45,718 nt of DNA from NCBI GenBank assembly GCA_902596975.1, contig CACJWS010000010.1, positions 1-45,718 on the forward strand, given 5' to 3'. The notes beneath the pieces are model-generated. The model saw only the letters and a program-made list of their open reading frames with translations, was not told the DNA's origin and ran no database searches. Both the position numbers and the translations under genes were made by a program. This document shows, in pieces, positions 8,788-18,141 of the stretch (positions within the stretch are counted from its first letter, which is position 1; every line of letters starts with the position of its first letter). Source of the DNA: an uncultured Pelagibacteraceae bacterium. GTDB taxonomy: Bacteria > Pseudomonadota > Alphaproteobacteria > Pelagibacterales > Pelagibacteraceae.

Positions 8788-9628
8788 TGAAGTAAATAAA
8801 TTTTTAAAAAATTACTTAGCAAAACAAAAAAAAACAGATCTAATTATACCTATTAAGTATGGTTTATTTCCTGGAGGAAAAAAAATAAGATCTAAGCTTA
8901 TTTTTGATGTTGGAAAAATTTTTAATGTCGAAAAAAAATATCTTTTATATTTAAGTTCAGCTGTTGAATGTATACACGCTTATTCACTAATACATGACGA
9001 TTTACCGTGTATGGATGATGATGATATGAGAAGAGGCAAGCTAACTACACATAAAAAATTTGGAGAATCAACAGCTGTTTTAGCTGGAAACTCCCTTTTG
9101 ACATTAGCTTTTGAAATTTTATCTGATCCAAAGTTCAATATAAATAACAATAAAAAAATATCCCTAATAAATTTAATATCTCAATCATCAGGTCACCAAG
9201 GAATAGCTGGAGGTCAATTTTTGGATTTAAATTATGAAAGAAAAAAAGTTTCTAAACAAAAAGTTATAGATATGGAGATTAAAAAGACTGGAAAATTATT
9301 TTCATTCAGCTGTTTGTCTCCAGTTATTTTGACAAATAAAAAAGATCAAATAAAAAAATTCTCAATTATTGGTGAAAAAATTGGCTTACTTTTTCAAATT
9401 GCAGATGATTTAATTGATTATAGCAGTACATCAAAAACTGCAGGAAAAAAAACAAATAAAGATTCAAAAAGGGGAAAAGCAACATTAATAAGTTTACTAG
9501 GATATAAAAATGCTATTAAATATGCGTCAAAACTAAAAAAAGAAATATTTAATAGTTTAGTTAGCTATGGAAATAATGCTAGTGATTTAAAAGAGACAAT
9601 TGAATTTATATTAAGTAGAAATAAATAA
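8759..9628 (+). CDS. ispA: Farnesyl/geranyl diphosphate synthase
   Basis: Condenses IPP with DMAPP and GPP to give C15 (possibly C10 to C20) prenyl diphosphate. The 289-aa all-helical prenyltransferase has the first Asp-rich motif DDLPCMDDDDMRRG starting at 80, preceded by ECIHAYSLIH as in E. coli IspA, and the second motif DDLID at 216-220. The two-residue insertion in the first motif is typical of bacterial FPP synthases and separates it from the long-chain ispB at 13274. The ATG sits between two A9 tracts, inside the xseB 3' end. One base-pair spacing to dxs indicates co-transcription. Confidence 0.94.
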   Translation: MKKKLVKTVNEVNKFLKNYLAKQKKTDLIIPIKYGLFPGGKKIRSKLIFDVGKIFNVEKKYLLYLSSAVECIHAYSLIHDDLPCMDDDDMRRGKLTTHKKFGESTAVLAGNSLLTLAFEILSDPKFNINNNKKISLINLISQSSGHQGIAGGQFLDLNYERKKVSKQKVIDMEIKKTGKLFSFSCLSPVILTNKKDQIKKFSIIGEKIGLLFQIADDLIDYSSTSKTAGKKTNKDSKRGKATLISLLGYKNAIKYASKLKKEIFNSLVSYGNNASDLKETIEFILSRNK

Positions 9629-11539
9629 ATGCATAATTATAAACATTTAAATAATATTAATTTCCCTTCAGATATAAAAAAACTCAATAATGAAGAATTA
9701 AAAGTTCTATCAGAAGAAGTAAGAAGTGAAATGATTGATGCTGTTTCAAAAACAGGTGGTCATCTAGGTGCGGGCTTAGGTGTTGTAGAATTAACAGTAG
9801 CACTTCATCATGTTTTTGACACACCTAAGGACAAATTGATATGGGATGTTGGTCATCAATCATACCCTCATAAAATTTTAACAGGAAGAAAAGATAAAAT
9901 ACGAACTTTACGACAAGGAAGTGGATTATCTGGTTTTACAAAGCGATCGGAAAGTGAATTTGATCCTTTTGGTGCAGCTCATAGCTCCACTTCTATTTCT
10001 GCTGGATTTGGTATTGCAACAGCAAATAAATTATCAAATAAATCAGATCAGGTTATAGCAGTTATTGGTGACGGTGCCATGAGCGCAGGAATGGCATATG
10101 AAGCTATGAATAATGCTGGAGACTCAAAAACAAAAATGATCGTAATTTTGAATGACAATGATATGTCAATTGCAAAACCAGTTGGCGCAATGAAATCTTA
10201 TCTTGCTAAAATTTTTTCAGGTAAGATTTATTTTAGTTTCAGAGAAACAGTTAAAATGATTATTTCATCATTTTCAAAAAGATTTAGCAAAAAGGCTGGA
10301 AAGGCTGAAGATTTTTTGAGATCGGCTGTCACAGGTGGTACATTATTTAATTCATTAGGTTTTTATTATGTTGGTCCAATTGATGGTCATGATTTAGATG
10401 TACTATTGCCAATTTTAAAAAATGCAAAAGAAAGCAATCATAATGGTCCAATACTAATTCATATAAAAACTCAAAAAGGGAAAGGATATAGTTTTGCTGA
10501 AAAATCTGATGATAAGTATCATGGAGTTGCAAAATTTGATGTTCAAACTGGAGTTCAACAAAAATCAACAACTAAGACTCCTGCTTTTACAAAGGTATTT
10601 GCAAATACATTAATAGAGCATGCAAAGAAAGATAGTAAAATTGTAGGTATAACTGCTGCTATGCCATCTGGTACAGGAATGGACGCATTTAGTAAAGTTT
10701 TCCCGGACAGAACTTTTGATGTTGGAATTGCTGAACAACATGCTGTTACTTTTGCTGCGGGTTTAGCAACAGAGGGTTATAAGCCTTATGCAGCAATTTA
10801 TTCAACATTTTTACAAAGAGCTTATGATCAGGTAGTTCATGACGTTGCAATTCAAAGTTTACCAGTAAGATTTGCAATTGATAGAGCTGGTTTAGTTGGC
10901 GCCGATGGAGCCACTCATGCAGGTGCTTTTGATATTACATATTTATCAACTTTACCTAATTTTATTGTTATGGCAGCAAGTGATGAAGCAGAATTGGTAA
11001 GAATGGTCAATACGTCAGTAGATATTAATAATCAACCATGTGCATTTAGATATCCAAGAGGAAATGGAGCAGGTTTAGAATTACCTGATATCAACGAAAA
11101 AATAGATATTGGAAAAGGTAGAGTTATAAGAGAAGGCAAGAAAGTTGCCTTAGTAAGTTTTGGTAACAGATTAAAAGAATGTTTATTGGCTGAAGAAGGT
11201 TTAAAAAAAATGGGAATTAATCCAACAATTATAGATGCTAGATTTGCAAAACCTCTGGATGAAAATCTTATGTGGCAAGTTGCAACAAATCATGAAGTAC
11301 TAATTACGTTGGAAGAAGGCTCTATAGGAGGTTTTGGAGCTCATGTAAATCATTTTTTAAATGAAAAGAATTTATTAGATAATAATATAAAATTTAGATC
11401 AATGATTTTGCCTGATAAATTTTTAGACCAAGATAAACCAGAAGAAATGTATAAAGAAGCTGGTCTAGATGCTAAATCTATTGAAGCGAAGGTTTTAGAA
11501 ACTCTAAATTCTAAAGTATTAATTAAAAAAACTAATTAA
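9629..11539 (+). CDS. dxs: 1-deoxy-D-xylulose-5-phosphate synthase
   Basis: TPP-dependent condensation of pyruvate and glyceraldehyde-3-phosphate, the entry step of the MEP isoprenoid pathway. The 636-aa protein shows [11 protein letters not shown] near 41-51, the diphosphate and Mg-binding GDGAMSAG (147-154) with downstream NDNDMSIA, the catalytic Glu segment [11 protein letters not shown], and the central GPIDGHD. It directly follows ispA (adjacent stop and start). Its 3' end overlaps the convergent aroC by 4 bp. Confidence 0.97.
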   Translation: MHNYKHLNNINFPSDIKKLNNEELKVLSEEVRSEMIDAVSKTGGHLGAGLGVVELTVALHHVFDTPKDKLIWDVGHQSYPHKILTGRKDKIRTLRQGSGLSGFTKRSESEFDPFGAAHSSTSISAGFGIATANKLSNKSDQVIAVIGDGAMSAGMAYEAMNNAGDSKTKMIVILNDNDMSIAKPVGAMKSYLAKIFSGKIYFSFRETVKMIISSFSKRFSKKAGKAEDFLRSAVTGGTLFNSLGFYYVGPIDGHDLDVLLPILKNAKESNHNGPILIHIKTQKGKGYSFAEKSDDKYHGVAKFDVQTGVQQKSTTKTPAFTKVFANTLIEHAKKDSKIVGITAAMPSGTGMDAFSKVFPDRTFDVGIAEQHAVTFAAGLATEGYKPYAAIYSTFLQRAYDQVVHDVAIQSLPVRFAIDRAGLVGADGATHAGAFDITYLSTLPNFIVMAASDEAELVRMVNTSVDINNQPCAFRYPRGNGAGLELPDINEKIDIGKGRVIREGKKVALVSFGNRLKECLLAEEGLKKMGINPTIIDARFAKPLDENLMWQVATNHEVLITLEEGSIGGFGAHVNHFLNEKNLLDNNIKFRSMILPDKFLDQDKPEEMYKEAGLDAKSIEAKVLETLNSKVLIKKTN

Positions 11540-12621
11540 TTGCCACATTGAGCTTTATTCATTAAGTAGTGATCAAGAATTACACAATGCATCATTGCTT
11601 CGCCAATAGGCACTGCTCTAATACCTACACATGGATCATGTCTCCCTGTGACTGAAATTGAAGTATTTTTTCCAAATTTATTAATTGTTTTTCTTTGAGA
11701 AAGAATTGATGAAGTTGGTTTTACTGCAAAAGAAACTATTATTTCTTGACCACTAGAAATACCTCCAAGAATTCCACCAGCATTATTCGATTTAAATTTT
11801 GTTTTCTTTCCTGTTTGGGACATTTCATCAGAATTTTGTTCACCAGAAAGTTGAGCAGAGTTCATTCCTGATCCTATATTTACCCCTTTTACTGCGTTAA
11901 TACTCATCATTGCTGATGCTAGATCCATATCTAATTTTGAATAAATTGGAGCTCCTAATCCGACAGGAACACCTCTTGCTCTTACTTCAATAATAGCCCC
12001 ACATGATGAGCCAGCTTTTCTTATCCCAAGTAAATATTTTTCCCATAATTTTAAAACTGTTTTATCAGGACAAAATAAAGGGTTTTTTGTGATGAAACTG
12101 TCATTCCATTTTTCTGTGTCACATCCTAATATTCCTAATTGTGTTACGGCTCCAATTACACTGTACTTTTTCCCAATAATATTTTGCAAAACTTGTTTTG
12201 CTATTGCCCCTGCTGCCACTCTTGAAGCAGTCTCTCTCGCTGAATGTCTACCTCCACCTCTATAATCTCTAATTCCATACTTTTTAAAATATGTATAATC
12301 AGCATGACCAGGTCTAAATTTATCTTTAATATTTTTATAATCTCTAGAACGCATATCTTTATTGAAGATAATCATTGAGATAGGTGTACCAGTTGTTTTG
12401 CCCTCAAATGTTCCTGATAAAATTTCTACTTTATCATCCTCTTTTCTTTGGGTTGTGAATTTTGACTGACCAGGCTTTCTTTTATTTAATTCTAACTGAA
12501 TGTCTCTGACATTAAGCTTAATATTTGGAGGACAACCATCAACAACACATCCTATTGCTGGACCGTGAGACTCACCCCAAGTAGTAAATCGAAAAAATTT
12601 TCCAAATGTATTAAAAGACAT
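11536..12621 (-). CDS. aroC: Chorismate synthase
   Basis: Converts 5-enolpyruvylshikimate-3-phosphate to chorismate using reduced FMN, the last common step to aromatic amino acids, folate and quinones. The 361-aa protein contains the three family signatures: [17 protein letters not shown], then RPGHADYTY with [20 protein letters not shown], and a C-terminal [17 protein letters not shown]. It is monocistronic, flanked by dxs tail to tail (4-bp overlap) and pdxH head to head (32-bp AT-only gap). Confidence 0.97.
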   Translation of the reverse strand: MSFNTFGKFFRFTTWGESHGPAIGCVVDGCPPNIKLNVRDIQLELNKRKPGQSKFTTQRKEDDKVEILSGTFEGKTTGTPISMIIFNKDMRSRDYKNIKDKFRPGHADYTYFKKYGIRDYRGGGRHSARETASRVAAGAIAKQVLQNIIGKKYSVIGAVTQLGILGCDTEKWNDSFITKNPLFCPDKTVLKLWEKYLLGIRKAGSSCGAIIEVRARGVPVGLGAPIYSKLDMDLASAMMSINAVKGVNIGSGMNSAQLSGEQNSDEMSQTGKKTKFKSNNAGGILGGISSGQEIIVSFAVKPTSSILSQRKTINKFGKNTSISVTGRHDPCVGIRAVPIGEAMMHCVILDHYLMNKAQCGN

Positions 12622-12653
12622 TATATTATTATATAAATTATTTTGGTTAAATT

Positions 12654-13277
12654 ATGAACGAAAAAAATTCTTTAGGGTTAGATAAATGCTTTCTAGATCT
12701 CGATAATCCAATACTATTATTCACTGAATGGTACAACGAGGCAAAGAAAACAGAAATAAATGATCCAAATGCATTAGCTCTAGGCACTATTAACGAAAAA
12801 GGTTATCCGAATGTAAGAATGGTATTGCTCAAAGATTATGGAGAGGATGGATTTGTTTTTTACACTAACTTTAATAGTAATAAGGGAAACTCTATAAAGC
12901 AGAATCCAAACATTTCGATGTGCTTTCATTGGAAAAGTTTACTCAGACAAATTCGAATAGTTGGTACTGCCGAAAAAGTTTCTGATGAAGAAGCTGATAA
13001 TTATTATAAATCCAGAAGTTACGGAAGTAGAATTGGTGCATGGGCATCAAATCAGAGTTCAATTTTAAAAGATAGAGAAGAGCTAAACCAATCTATAAAA
13101 AAATTTAAAGATCTCTATAAAGATGAAAATAACGTTCCAAGACCCGATCATTGGTCAGGATGGAGGTTAAAACACCACGAAATTGAATTTTGGTTAGATG
13201 GTGAAAATAGAATTCACGAAAGATTAAAATATATTAAAGAAAATAATGATTGGAAAAAAATTCTCTTATCACCTTAA
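12654..13277 (+). CDS. pdxH: Pyridoxamine 5'-phosphate oxidase
   Basis: FMN-dependent oxidation of PNP or PMP to pyridoxal phosphate. The 207-aa protein has the FMN and substrate segments NVRMVLLKDYGEDGFVFYTN and SRIGAWASNQS, and ends with the signature EFWLDGENRIHERLKY ahead of a C-terminal LSP. Length and motif order are normal. The start is 32 bp from the divergent aroC start. The 3' end overlaps ispB by 4 bp tail to tail. Confidence 0.95.
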   Translation: MNEKNSLGLDKCFLDLDNPILLFTEWYNEAKKTEINDPNALALGTINEKGYPNVRMVLLKDYGEDGFVFYTNFNSNKGNSIKQNPNISMCFHWKSLLRQIRIVGTAEKVSDEEADNYYKSRSYGSRIGAWASNQSSILKDREELNQSIKKFKDLYKDENNVPRPDHWSGWRLKHHEIEFWLDGENRIHERLKYIKENNDWKKILLSP

Positions 13278-14287
13278 AATTTTCTATTAATACTAAATGA
13301 AGTTAAATTTTTGAGTATAGTTTTTTCTTCACAATCTTGAAATATACTTAATGAATTTGATGCTAAACTTATATAGTGCTCCGCTTTTTTGTAACACTCA
13401 TTAATTATATTATATTTTTTTACCAATTTAAGCACATAATCAAATTGTTCTTTAGATCTGATATTTTGTTCAAATATTTTTTTTAAAACTAATTTTTCAT
13501 CTGAAGATAATTTTTGATGTAATAGAATAATCGGGAGAGTAACCTTGCCCTCAAAGAAATCTTTCCCTATCTCTTTACCAAACATTTTTAATTCTGAGTT
13601 ATAGTCAAGTGTGTCATCTGCAATCTGAAATGTTAATCCAAGGTTCTTTCCATAGAATTCTAGTGCATCTTTAAATTTATTGTCTTTATCAGTAATTATC
13701 GACCCAACTTTTGAAGATGCTGAAAATAAAGCTGCAGTTTTAGAAGAAATTATATTCAAATATGTATCTTCTAACATTTCAGAGTCACCTTTATGTTGTA
13801 ATTGTAAAACTTCTCCTTGAGCAATAGTTGATGATGTAGAAGATAAAAGTTTTAATACTTCAATACTTCCATCCTCAACCATCATTTCAAAACATCTACT
13901 TAATAAATAGTCCCCAACAAGAATTGATGACTGATTTCCCCAAATTTTATTTGTAGTTTTTTTGCCTCTTCTTAAATCTGCGCTGTCAATTACATCATCA
14001 TGCATAAGAGTTGCTGCGTGTATAAGTTCAACACATGCAGCTAGATTCACATCTCTACTACCTTTTGTATATCCACACAATTTAGCACACTCCAAAGTAA
14101 GCAATGCTCTTAATCTTTTACCACCACTAGTCATGTGATAATCAGTCATTTCTTTAACTAGCTCAACTTTACTATCTAATTTATAGGAAATTTTATCTTC
14201 AACTAAACTAAGTTTTTCATCAACAGAATTTAATAAATCTGCGTATGCATTAGTTATTTGCTTTTTTAATTGAACTACTGATCCCAT
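13274..14287 (-). CDS. ispB: Long-chain polyprenyl diphosphate synthase (quinone side chain)
   Basis: Elongates FPP with IPP to a long all-trans chain, most likely for ubiquinone. The 337-aa protein has the first Asp-rich motif DDVIDSADLRRG (from 97) without the two-residue insertion seen in ispA, preceded by CVELIHAATLMH, and the second motif DDTLDY. The small residues before the first motif fit a long-chain product. GGKRLRALL near 55-63 binds IPP. It lies 108 bp from the divergent S49 peptidase; I see no clear promoter of its own. Exact chain length cannot be read here. Confidence 0.92.
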   Translation of the reverse strand: MGSVVQLKKQITNAYADLLNSVDEKLSLVEDKISYKLDSKVELVKEMTDYHMTSGGKRLRALLTLECAKLCGYTKGSRDVNLAACVELIHAATLMHDDVIDSADLRRGKKTTNKIWGNQSSILVGDYLLSRCFEMMVEDGSIEVLKLLSSTSSTIAQGEVLQLQHKGDSEMLEDTYLNIISSKTAALFSASSKVGSIITDKDNKFKDALEFYGKNLGLTFQIADDTLDYNSELKMFGKEIGKDFFEGKVTLPIILLHQKLSSDEKLVLKKIFEQNIRSKEQFDYVLKLVKKYNIINECYKKAEHYISLASNSLSIFQDCEEKTILKNLTSFSINRKF

Positions 14288-14329
14288 AAATTCAAAATAT
14301 TACATTAAGTTTATTAATATACTTATCAA

Positions 14330-14357
14330 TTGACGCACCTATTTCTTCAACTATAAG
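14330..14357 (+). promoter_or_regulatory. Sigma70-type promoter for the S49 peptidase-glyQ-glyS-ppdK unit
   Basis: TTGACG (14330-14335, 5/6) and TATAAG (14352-14357, 5/6) are separated by 16 bp in the 108-bp divergent gap. The expected start near 14364 gives a leader of about 32 nt before the ATG at 14396. No Shine-Dalgarno sequence is visible. This is the best consensus match among the intergenic regions I examined. Confidence 0.55.
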
Positions 14358-14395
14358 TAGCTTTATAAATAAGTAAAATTTTTATAATCATTTGT

Positions 14396-15202
14396 ATGTT
14401 CTCATTTTTTAAAAAAAAAAAAATTGTTAGTCATTTAAGGCTTACTGGTGTCATTGGAAATGTAGGAAAGTTTAAACAAGGAATAGAATATTCCTCTCAA
14501 GAAGAAATGATAAAAAAAGCTTTTTCAGTAAAAAAAGCAGAAGCAGTTGCAATTTCAATTAATTCACCAGGTGGTTCACCCGTTCAATCACATCTAATAT
14601 ATAAATTTATTAGAGAACAATCTAAGAAAAATAAAAAAAAAGTATTAGTTTTTGCGGAAGATGTTGCTGCATCTGGAGGCTATCTAATTGCATGTGCAGG
14701 TGATGAGATTTATGCTAATGCAAGTTCTATAATCGGATCAATAGGAGTAATTTATTCTTCTTTTGGTTTTAAAGATTTAATTCAAAAAATTGGTGTTCAA
14801 AGAAGGGTTTATACAGCTGGAAAAAATAAAAGTACTCTAGACCCTTTTTTAGACGAGAAAGAAGAGGACATTCAAAGATTAAAAAATATTCAACTGGAAC
14901 TTCACCAAGAATTTATTAATGTTGTAGAGGAAAGTAGATCAACAAAATTAAACAAAACTGAAGTTGAACTTTTTTCTGGAGAATTTTGGTCTGGCAAAAC
15001 ATCTTTAAAACTTGGTCTGATAGATGGAATAGGGAATGCGGAACAGATATTGAGAGAAAAATTTGGTGAAGATGTTGAAATTAAAAAATTTGAAAAGTCT
15101 AAAGGATGGCTTGCCAAAAAACTTTCGTCTTCCGAAGACCATGCGGATAAATTGATAAGTGTTTTAGAAGAAAGATCTATTTGGCAAAAATATGGTTTCT
15201 AA
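14396..15202 (+). CDS. S49 family serine peptidase (SppA/SohB-like), no membrane anchor
   Basis: The ClpP-fold S49 family includes signal-peptide peptidases using a Ser/Lys dyad. At 268 aa it has [17 protein letters not shown] (54-70), the nucleophile segment [17 protein letters not shown] with Ser93, and [10 protein letters not shown]. Lys145, 52 residues after Ser93, is the likely general base. Unlike typical SppA it has no signal peptide or N-terminal membrane segment: it starts [11 protein letters not shown] run of 13 A follows the start codon (14411-14423) and could slip. It overlaps glyQ by 11 bp, so it is probably co-transcribed with glycyl-tRNA synthetase. Substrate unknown. Confidence 0.88.
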   Translation: MFSFFKKKKIVSHLRLTGVIGNVGKFKQGIEYSSQEEMIKKAFSVKKAEAVAISINSPGGSPVQSHLIYKFIREQSKKNKKKVLVFAEDVAASGGYLIACAGDEIYANASSIIGSIGVIYSSFGFKDLIQKIGVQRRVYTAGKNKSTLDPFLDEKEEDIQRLKNIQLELHQEFINVVEESRSTKLNKTEVELFSGEFWSGKTSLKLGLIDGIGNAEQILREKFGEDVEIKKFEKSKGWLAKKLSSSEDHADKLISVLEERSIWQKYGF

Positions 15203-16076
15203 AAAAAAAACAAAAAATCCAAAATCATTTATTTCTTTTCAGGATACAATTTTAAATCTTCAAAAGTACTGGTCAAAAAAAGGTTGTGTTATTTTACAAC
15301 CTTATGATTTAGAAGTTGGAGCAGGAACATTTCACCCAGCAACAACTCTAAGATCATTAGGTTCTAAACCATGGAAAACAGCTTACGTTCAACCATCAAG
15401 AAGACCAACAGATGGAAGGTATGGAGAAAATCCTAATCGTTTGCAACACTATTATCAATTTCAAGTTTTAATAAAACCTTCACCAAAAGATATTAAAAAA
15501 ATGTATCTTAATAGCCTTTCATCAGTAGGTATTAAATACGAAGAGCATGATATCAGATTTGTAGAGGATGATTGGGAAAGCCCAACCTTAGGTGCTGCTG
15601 GTCTTGGATGGGAAGTATGGTGTGATGGTATGGAAGTTACTCAATTTACTTATTTTCAACAAATGGCAGGTATGGAATGTAATCCAATATCTGTTGAAAT
15701 TACTTATGGTTTAGAGAGATTATGTATGTTTATTCAAGGCAAAAAAAATGTTTTTGATTTAATTTGGAATGATGAGGGAGTTTTATACAAAGATGTTTTT
15801 CATCAAGCTGAAAAAGAATTTTCAGCCTATAATTTTGAGTATGCAAACACAGATAAATTATTTAAAATTTTTGATATGCTCGAAGAAGAAGCAAAATCAT
15901 TAATTGAAAAGAAAATTTCTCTTCCAGCATATGATCAATGTTTAAAATCAAGTCATGTGTTCAATATTTTAGATGCCAGAGGAGTTATAAGTGTTGCTCA
16001 AAGAGCAGAATATATTGCAAGGATCAGAGATCTGACAAGAGAAATTGGAAAAATCTGGGTAGAAACACAAAATTAA
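15192..16076 (+). CDS. glyQ: Glycyl-tRNA synthetase alpha subunit
   Basis: The catalytic subunit of the heterotetrameric (alpha2beta2) bacterial GlyRS. The 294-aa protein has the typical [18 protein letters not shown] start, [15 protein letters not shown], the motif-2 region [22 protein letters not shown] and the motif-3-like [12 protein letters not shown]. The ATG lies within the 3' end of the peptidase (11-bp overlap). No alternative start is close, so it stands. glyS follows after 1 bp. Confidence 0.97.
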   Translation: MVSKKKTKNPKSFISFQDTILNLQKYWSKKGCVILQPYDLEVGAGTFHPATTLRSLGSKPWKTAYVQPSRRPTDGRYGENPNRLQHYYQFQVLIKPSPKDIKKMYLNSLSSVGIKYEEHDIRFVEDDWESPTLGAAGLGWEVWCDGMEVTQFTYFQQMAGMECNPISVEITYGLERLCMFIQGKKNVFDLIWNDEGVLYKDVFHQAEKEFSAYNFEYANTDKLFKIFDMLEEEAKSLIEKKISLPAYDQCLKSSHVFNILDARGVISVAQRAEYIARIRDLTREIGKIWVETQN

Positions 16077-16077
16077 A

Positions 16078-18141
16078 ATGTCTGAATTTTTCCTTGAATT
16101 ATTTAGTGAAGAAATACCTTCCAGATTACAAATCAATGCTAGAAATGAATTAACACAAATTTTTAAAAGATTTTTTGATGATAATGAAATTATATTTAAA
16201 GATAAAATTAATACTTATTCAACTCCAAATAGGCTCATTGTTCATATAAATAAGATATCTAAAGATGTAATAAAAAAAGCAGAGGAAATTAGAGGTCCTA
16301 ATATAAATGCTCCAGAAAAGGCATTGGAAGGATTTTTGAAATCCAATAAAATAAGTAAAGAAAAAGTTTTCAAAAAAAGCACTGAAAAAGGTATATTCTA
16401 CTTCTACAACAAACCATCGCAAAAAATAAAAACATACGATTTATTAAAAGAAAGTATTGCAAGTTTACTTTTAAAAATTTCATGGAAAAAATCAATGAAA
16501 TGGGGCAATCATGATTTATATTGGGGAAGACCGTTAAAATCAATATTAGCTTTATTTGATAAAAATATAATTGAATTTAAATTAAACCATTTACATAGTT
16601 CAAATAAAACTTTTACAGATAAAGATCTAGAAGATGAAGTAAAAAGTTTTAATGATTTCAAATCTTATATAAAATTTTTTAAACAAAAAGGAGTAACAAT
16701 TGATCAAGATAAAAGGAAAGAATTTATAATTAAAGAAATAAACAAGGCAACTAATCAAAAAAAAATTCATATAAACGTGAATGAAAAACTTATAGACGAA
16801 ATAATAAATATAGTTGAAAAACCAAAAATTTTAGTATGTGAGTTTAATAAAAAATTTTTAGAAATTCCCGAAGAAATACTTATTATTACAATGCAGCATC
16901 ACCAAAAATATTTTCCTACATTTGATAGCAAAAACAAAATAACAAATAATTTTATAGTTGTAGCAGATTGCAAGGACAAAAAGGGATTAGTTAAATTAGG
17001 AAATCAAAATGTTGTAGATGCAAGATTGGCAGATGCAGAATTTTTTTGGAATAGAAATAAGTCTCAAAATTTAGTTAAACAGGTTTCTAGATTGAAGCAA
17101 ATTAATTATTTTAAAGGGTTGGGAAGTTATTTTGATAAAATACAAAGAGTAAGAAAACTTAGCGGAATAATATCAGATGAACTTTTAATAAGTAAAGAAA
17201 AGATAGAAATTGCCTCCTCAATTTGCAAAGTAGATTTGATGTCGGATTTAGTTGGAGAGTTTCCCGAATTACAAGGCGTGATGGGTGGATATTTTGCAAG
17301 AGAGCAAGGTTTTGACGAAGAAATAAGTTTAGCTGTTTCAGAGCATTACTTACCAAGTGGCATTGATAGTAAAGTTCCAAAAAAACCATACAGCATAGCA
17401 TTATCTTTAAGTGACAAAATAGACTCTTTAGTTGGATTTTTTGGAATTAATCTCAAACCAACTAGTTCAAAAGATCCTTATGCCTTAAGAAGAATGGCAA
17501 TTAGTTTATTAAGGTTAATAATTGAAAATCAAAAAAAAATAAAATTAAGAGATCTAATAAATTATTCAATAAATTTATACAAAGAACAAAATTACTCTTT
17601 TGACTCAAAATTGATAAATGATGAATTGGGAGATTTTATTTTAGATAGATTAAAAAATTATTTAAAAGAAAAAAATATTAGGTCGGATATTATTGAATGC
17701 TCCACTAATTCTTATGGAATAGATGATTTACTAAAAATTTTTAATAAATCATTAAATTTGAATAAAAATATTAAAAAAGATTTCGGTCTTGATGTTATTG
17801 CAATTTATAAAAGATCTGCAAACATTTTAAATAGCGAAAGTAAATCAAAACTAGAAATTGTAGGTTCTGCCGATCCTGGTCTCTTTAAAAATGATTATGA
17901 AAAAAATCTTTATAAAAAAATACATGCTATAAGAAAGTATTTTTCAAGTATAGGTAGAGAAGAGGATTATGATGAAAGTCTTAAAACACTATCAAGTGCC
18001 AAAATAGAGGTTAATGAGTTTTTTGATAATGTAATAGTTAATGATCAAGAAGAATTAATTAAAAAAAACAGACTAGAACTTTTAAAAATGTTGTGTAAAA
18101 GCTTCGATAATTATTTTAACTTTTCAAAAATAGAAGCATAA
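16078..18141 (+). CDS. glyS: Glycyl-tRNA synthetase beta subunit
   Basis: The tRNA-recognising partner of GlyQ. The 687-aa protein starts with the conserved FFLELFSEEIPSR. It shows IRGPNINAP, SMKWGNHDLYWGRPLKSIL, the HD-like TMQHHQKYFP with NFIVVADC, the VVDARLADAEFFW helix and DLVGEFPELQGVMGGYFAR. A C-terminal anticodon-binding region (about 560-687) follows. It is lysine-, asparagine- and isoleucine-rich like the whole region. Stop and start are adjacent to ppdK (18141/18142). Confidence 0.97.
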   Translation: MSEFFLELFSEEIPSRLQINARNELTQIFKRFFDDNEIIFKDKINTYSTPNRLIVHINKISKDVIKKAEEIRGPNINAPEKALEGFLKSNKISKEKVFKKSTEKGIFYFYNKPSQKIKTYDLLKESIASLLLKISWKKSMKWGNHDLYWGRPLKSILALFDKNIIEFKLNHLHSSNKTFTDKDLEDEVKSFNDFKSYIKFFKQKGVTIDQDKRKEFIIKEINKATNQKKIHINVNEKLIDEIINIVEKPKILVCEFNKKFLEIPEEILIITMQHHQKYFPTFDSKNKITNNFIVVADCKDKKGLVKLGNQNVVDARLADAEFFWNRNKSQNLVKQVSRLKQINYFKGLGSYFDKIQRVRKLSGIISDELLISKEKIEIASSICKVDLMSDLVGEFPELQGVMGGYFAREQGFDEEISLAVSEHYLPSGIDSKVPKKPYSIALSLSDKIDSLVGFFGINLKPTSSKDPYALRRMAISLLRLIIENQKKIKLRDLINYSINLYKEQNYSFDSKLINDELGDFILDRLKNYLKEKNIRSDIIECSTNSYGIDDLLKIFNKSLNLNKNIKKDFGLDVIAIYKRSANILNSESKSKLEIVGSADPGLFKNDYEKNLYKKIHAIRKYFSSIGREEDYDESLKTLSSAKIEVNEFFDNVIVNDQEELIKKNRLELLKMLCKSFDNYFNFSKIEA

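Noticed and set aside
14288..14395. Protein-like minus-strand stretch reading VEEIGASIDKYINKLNVIF in the ispB upstream gap
   Set aside because: It has no start codon, is closed by an upstream TAA and is only about 25 codons. The gap is better explained as the divergent promoter region.
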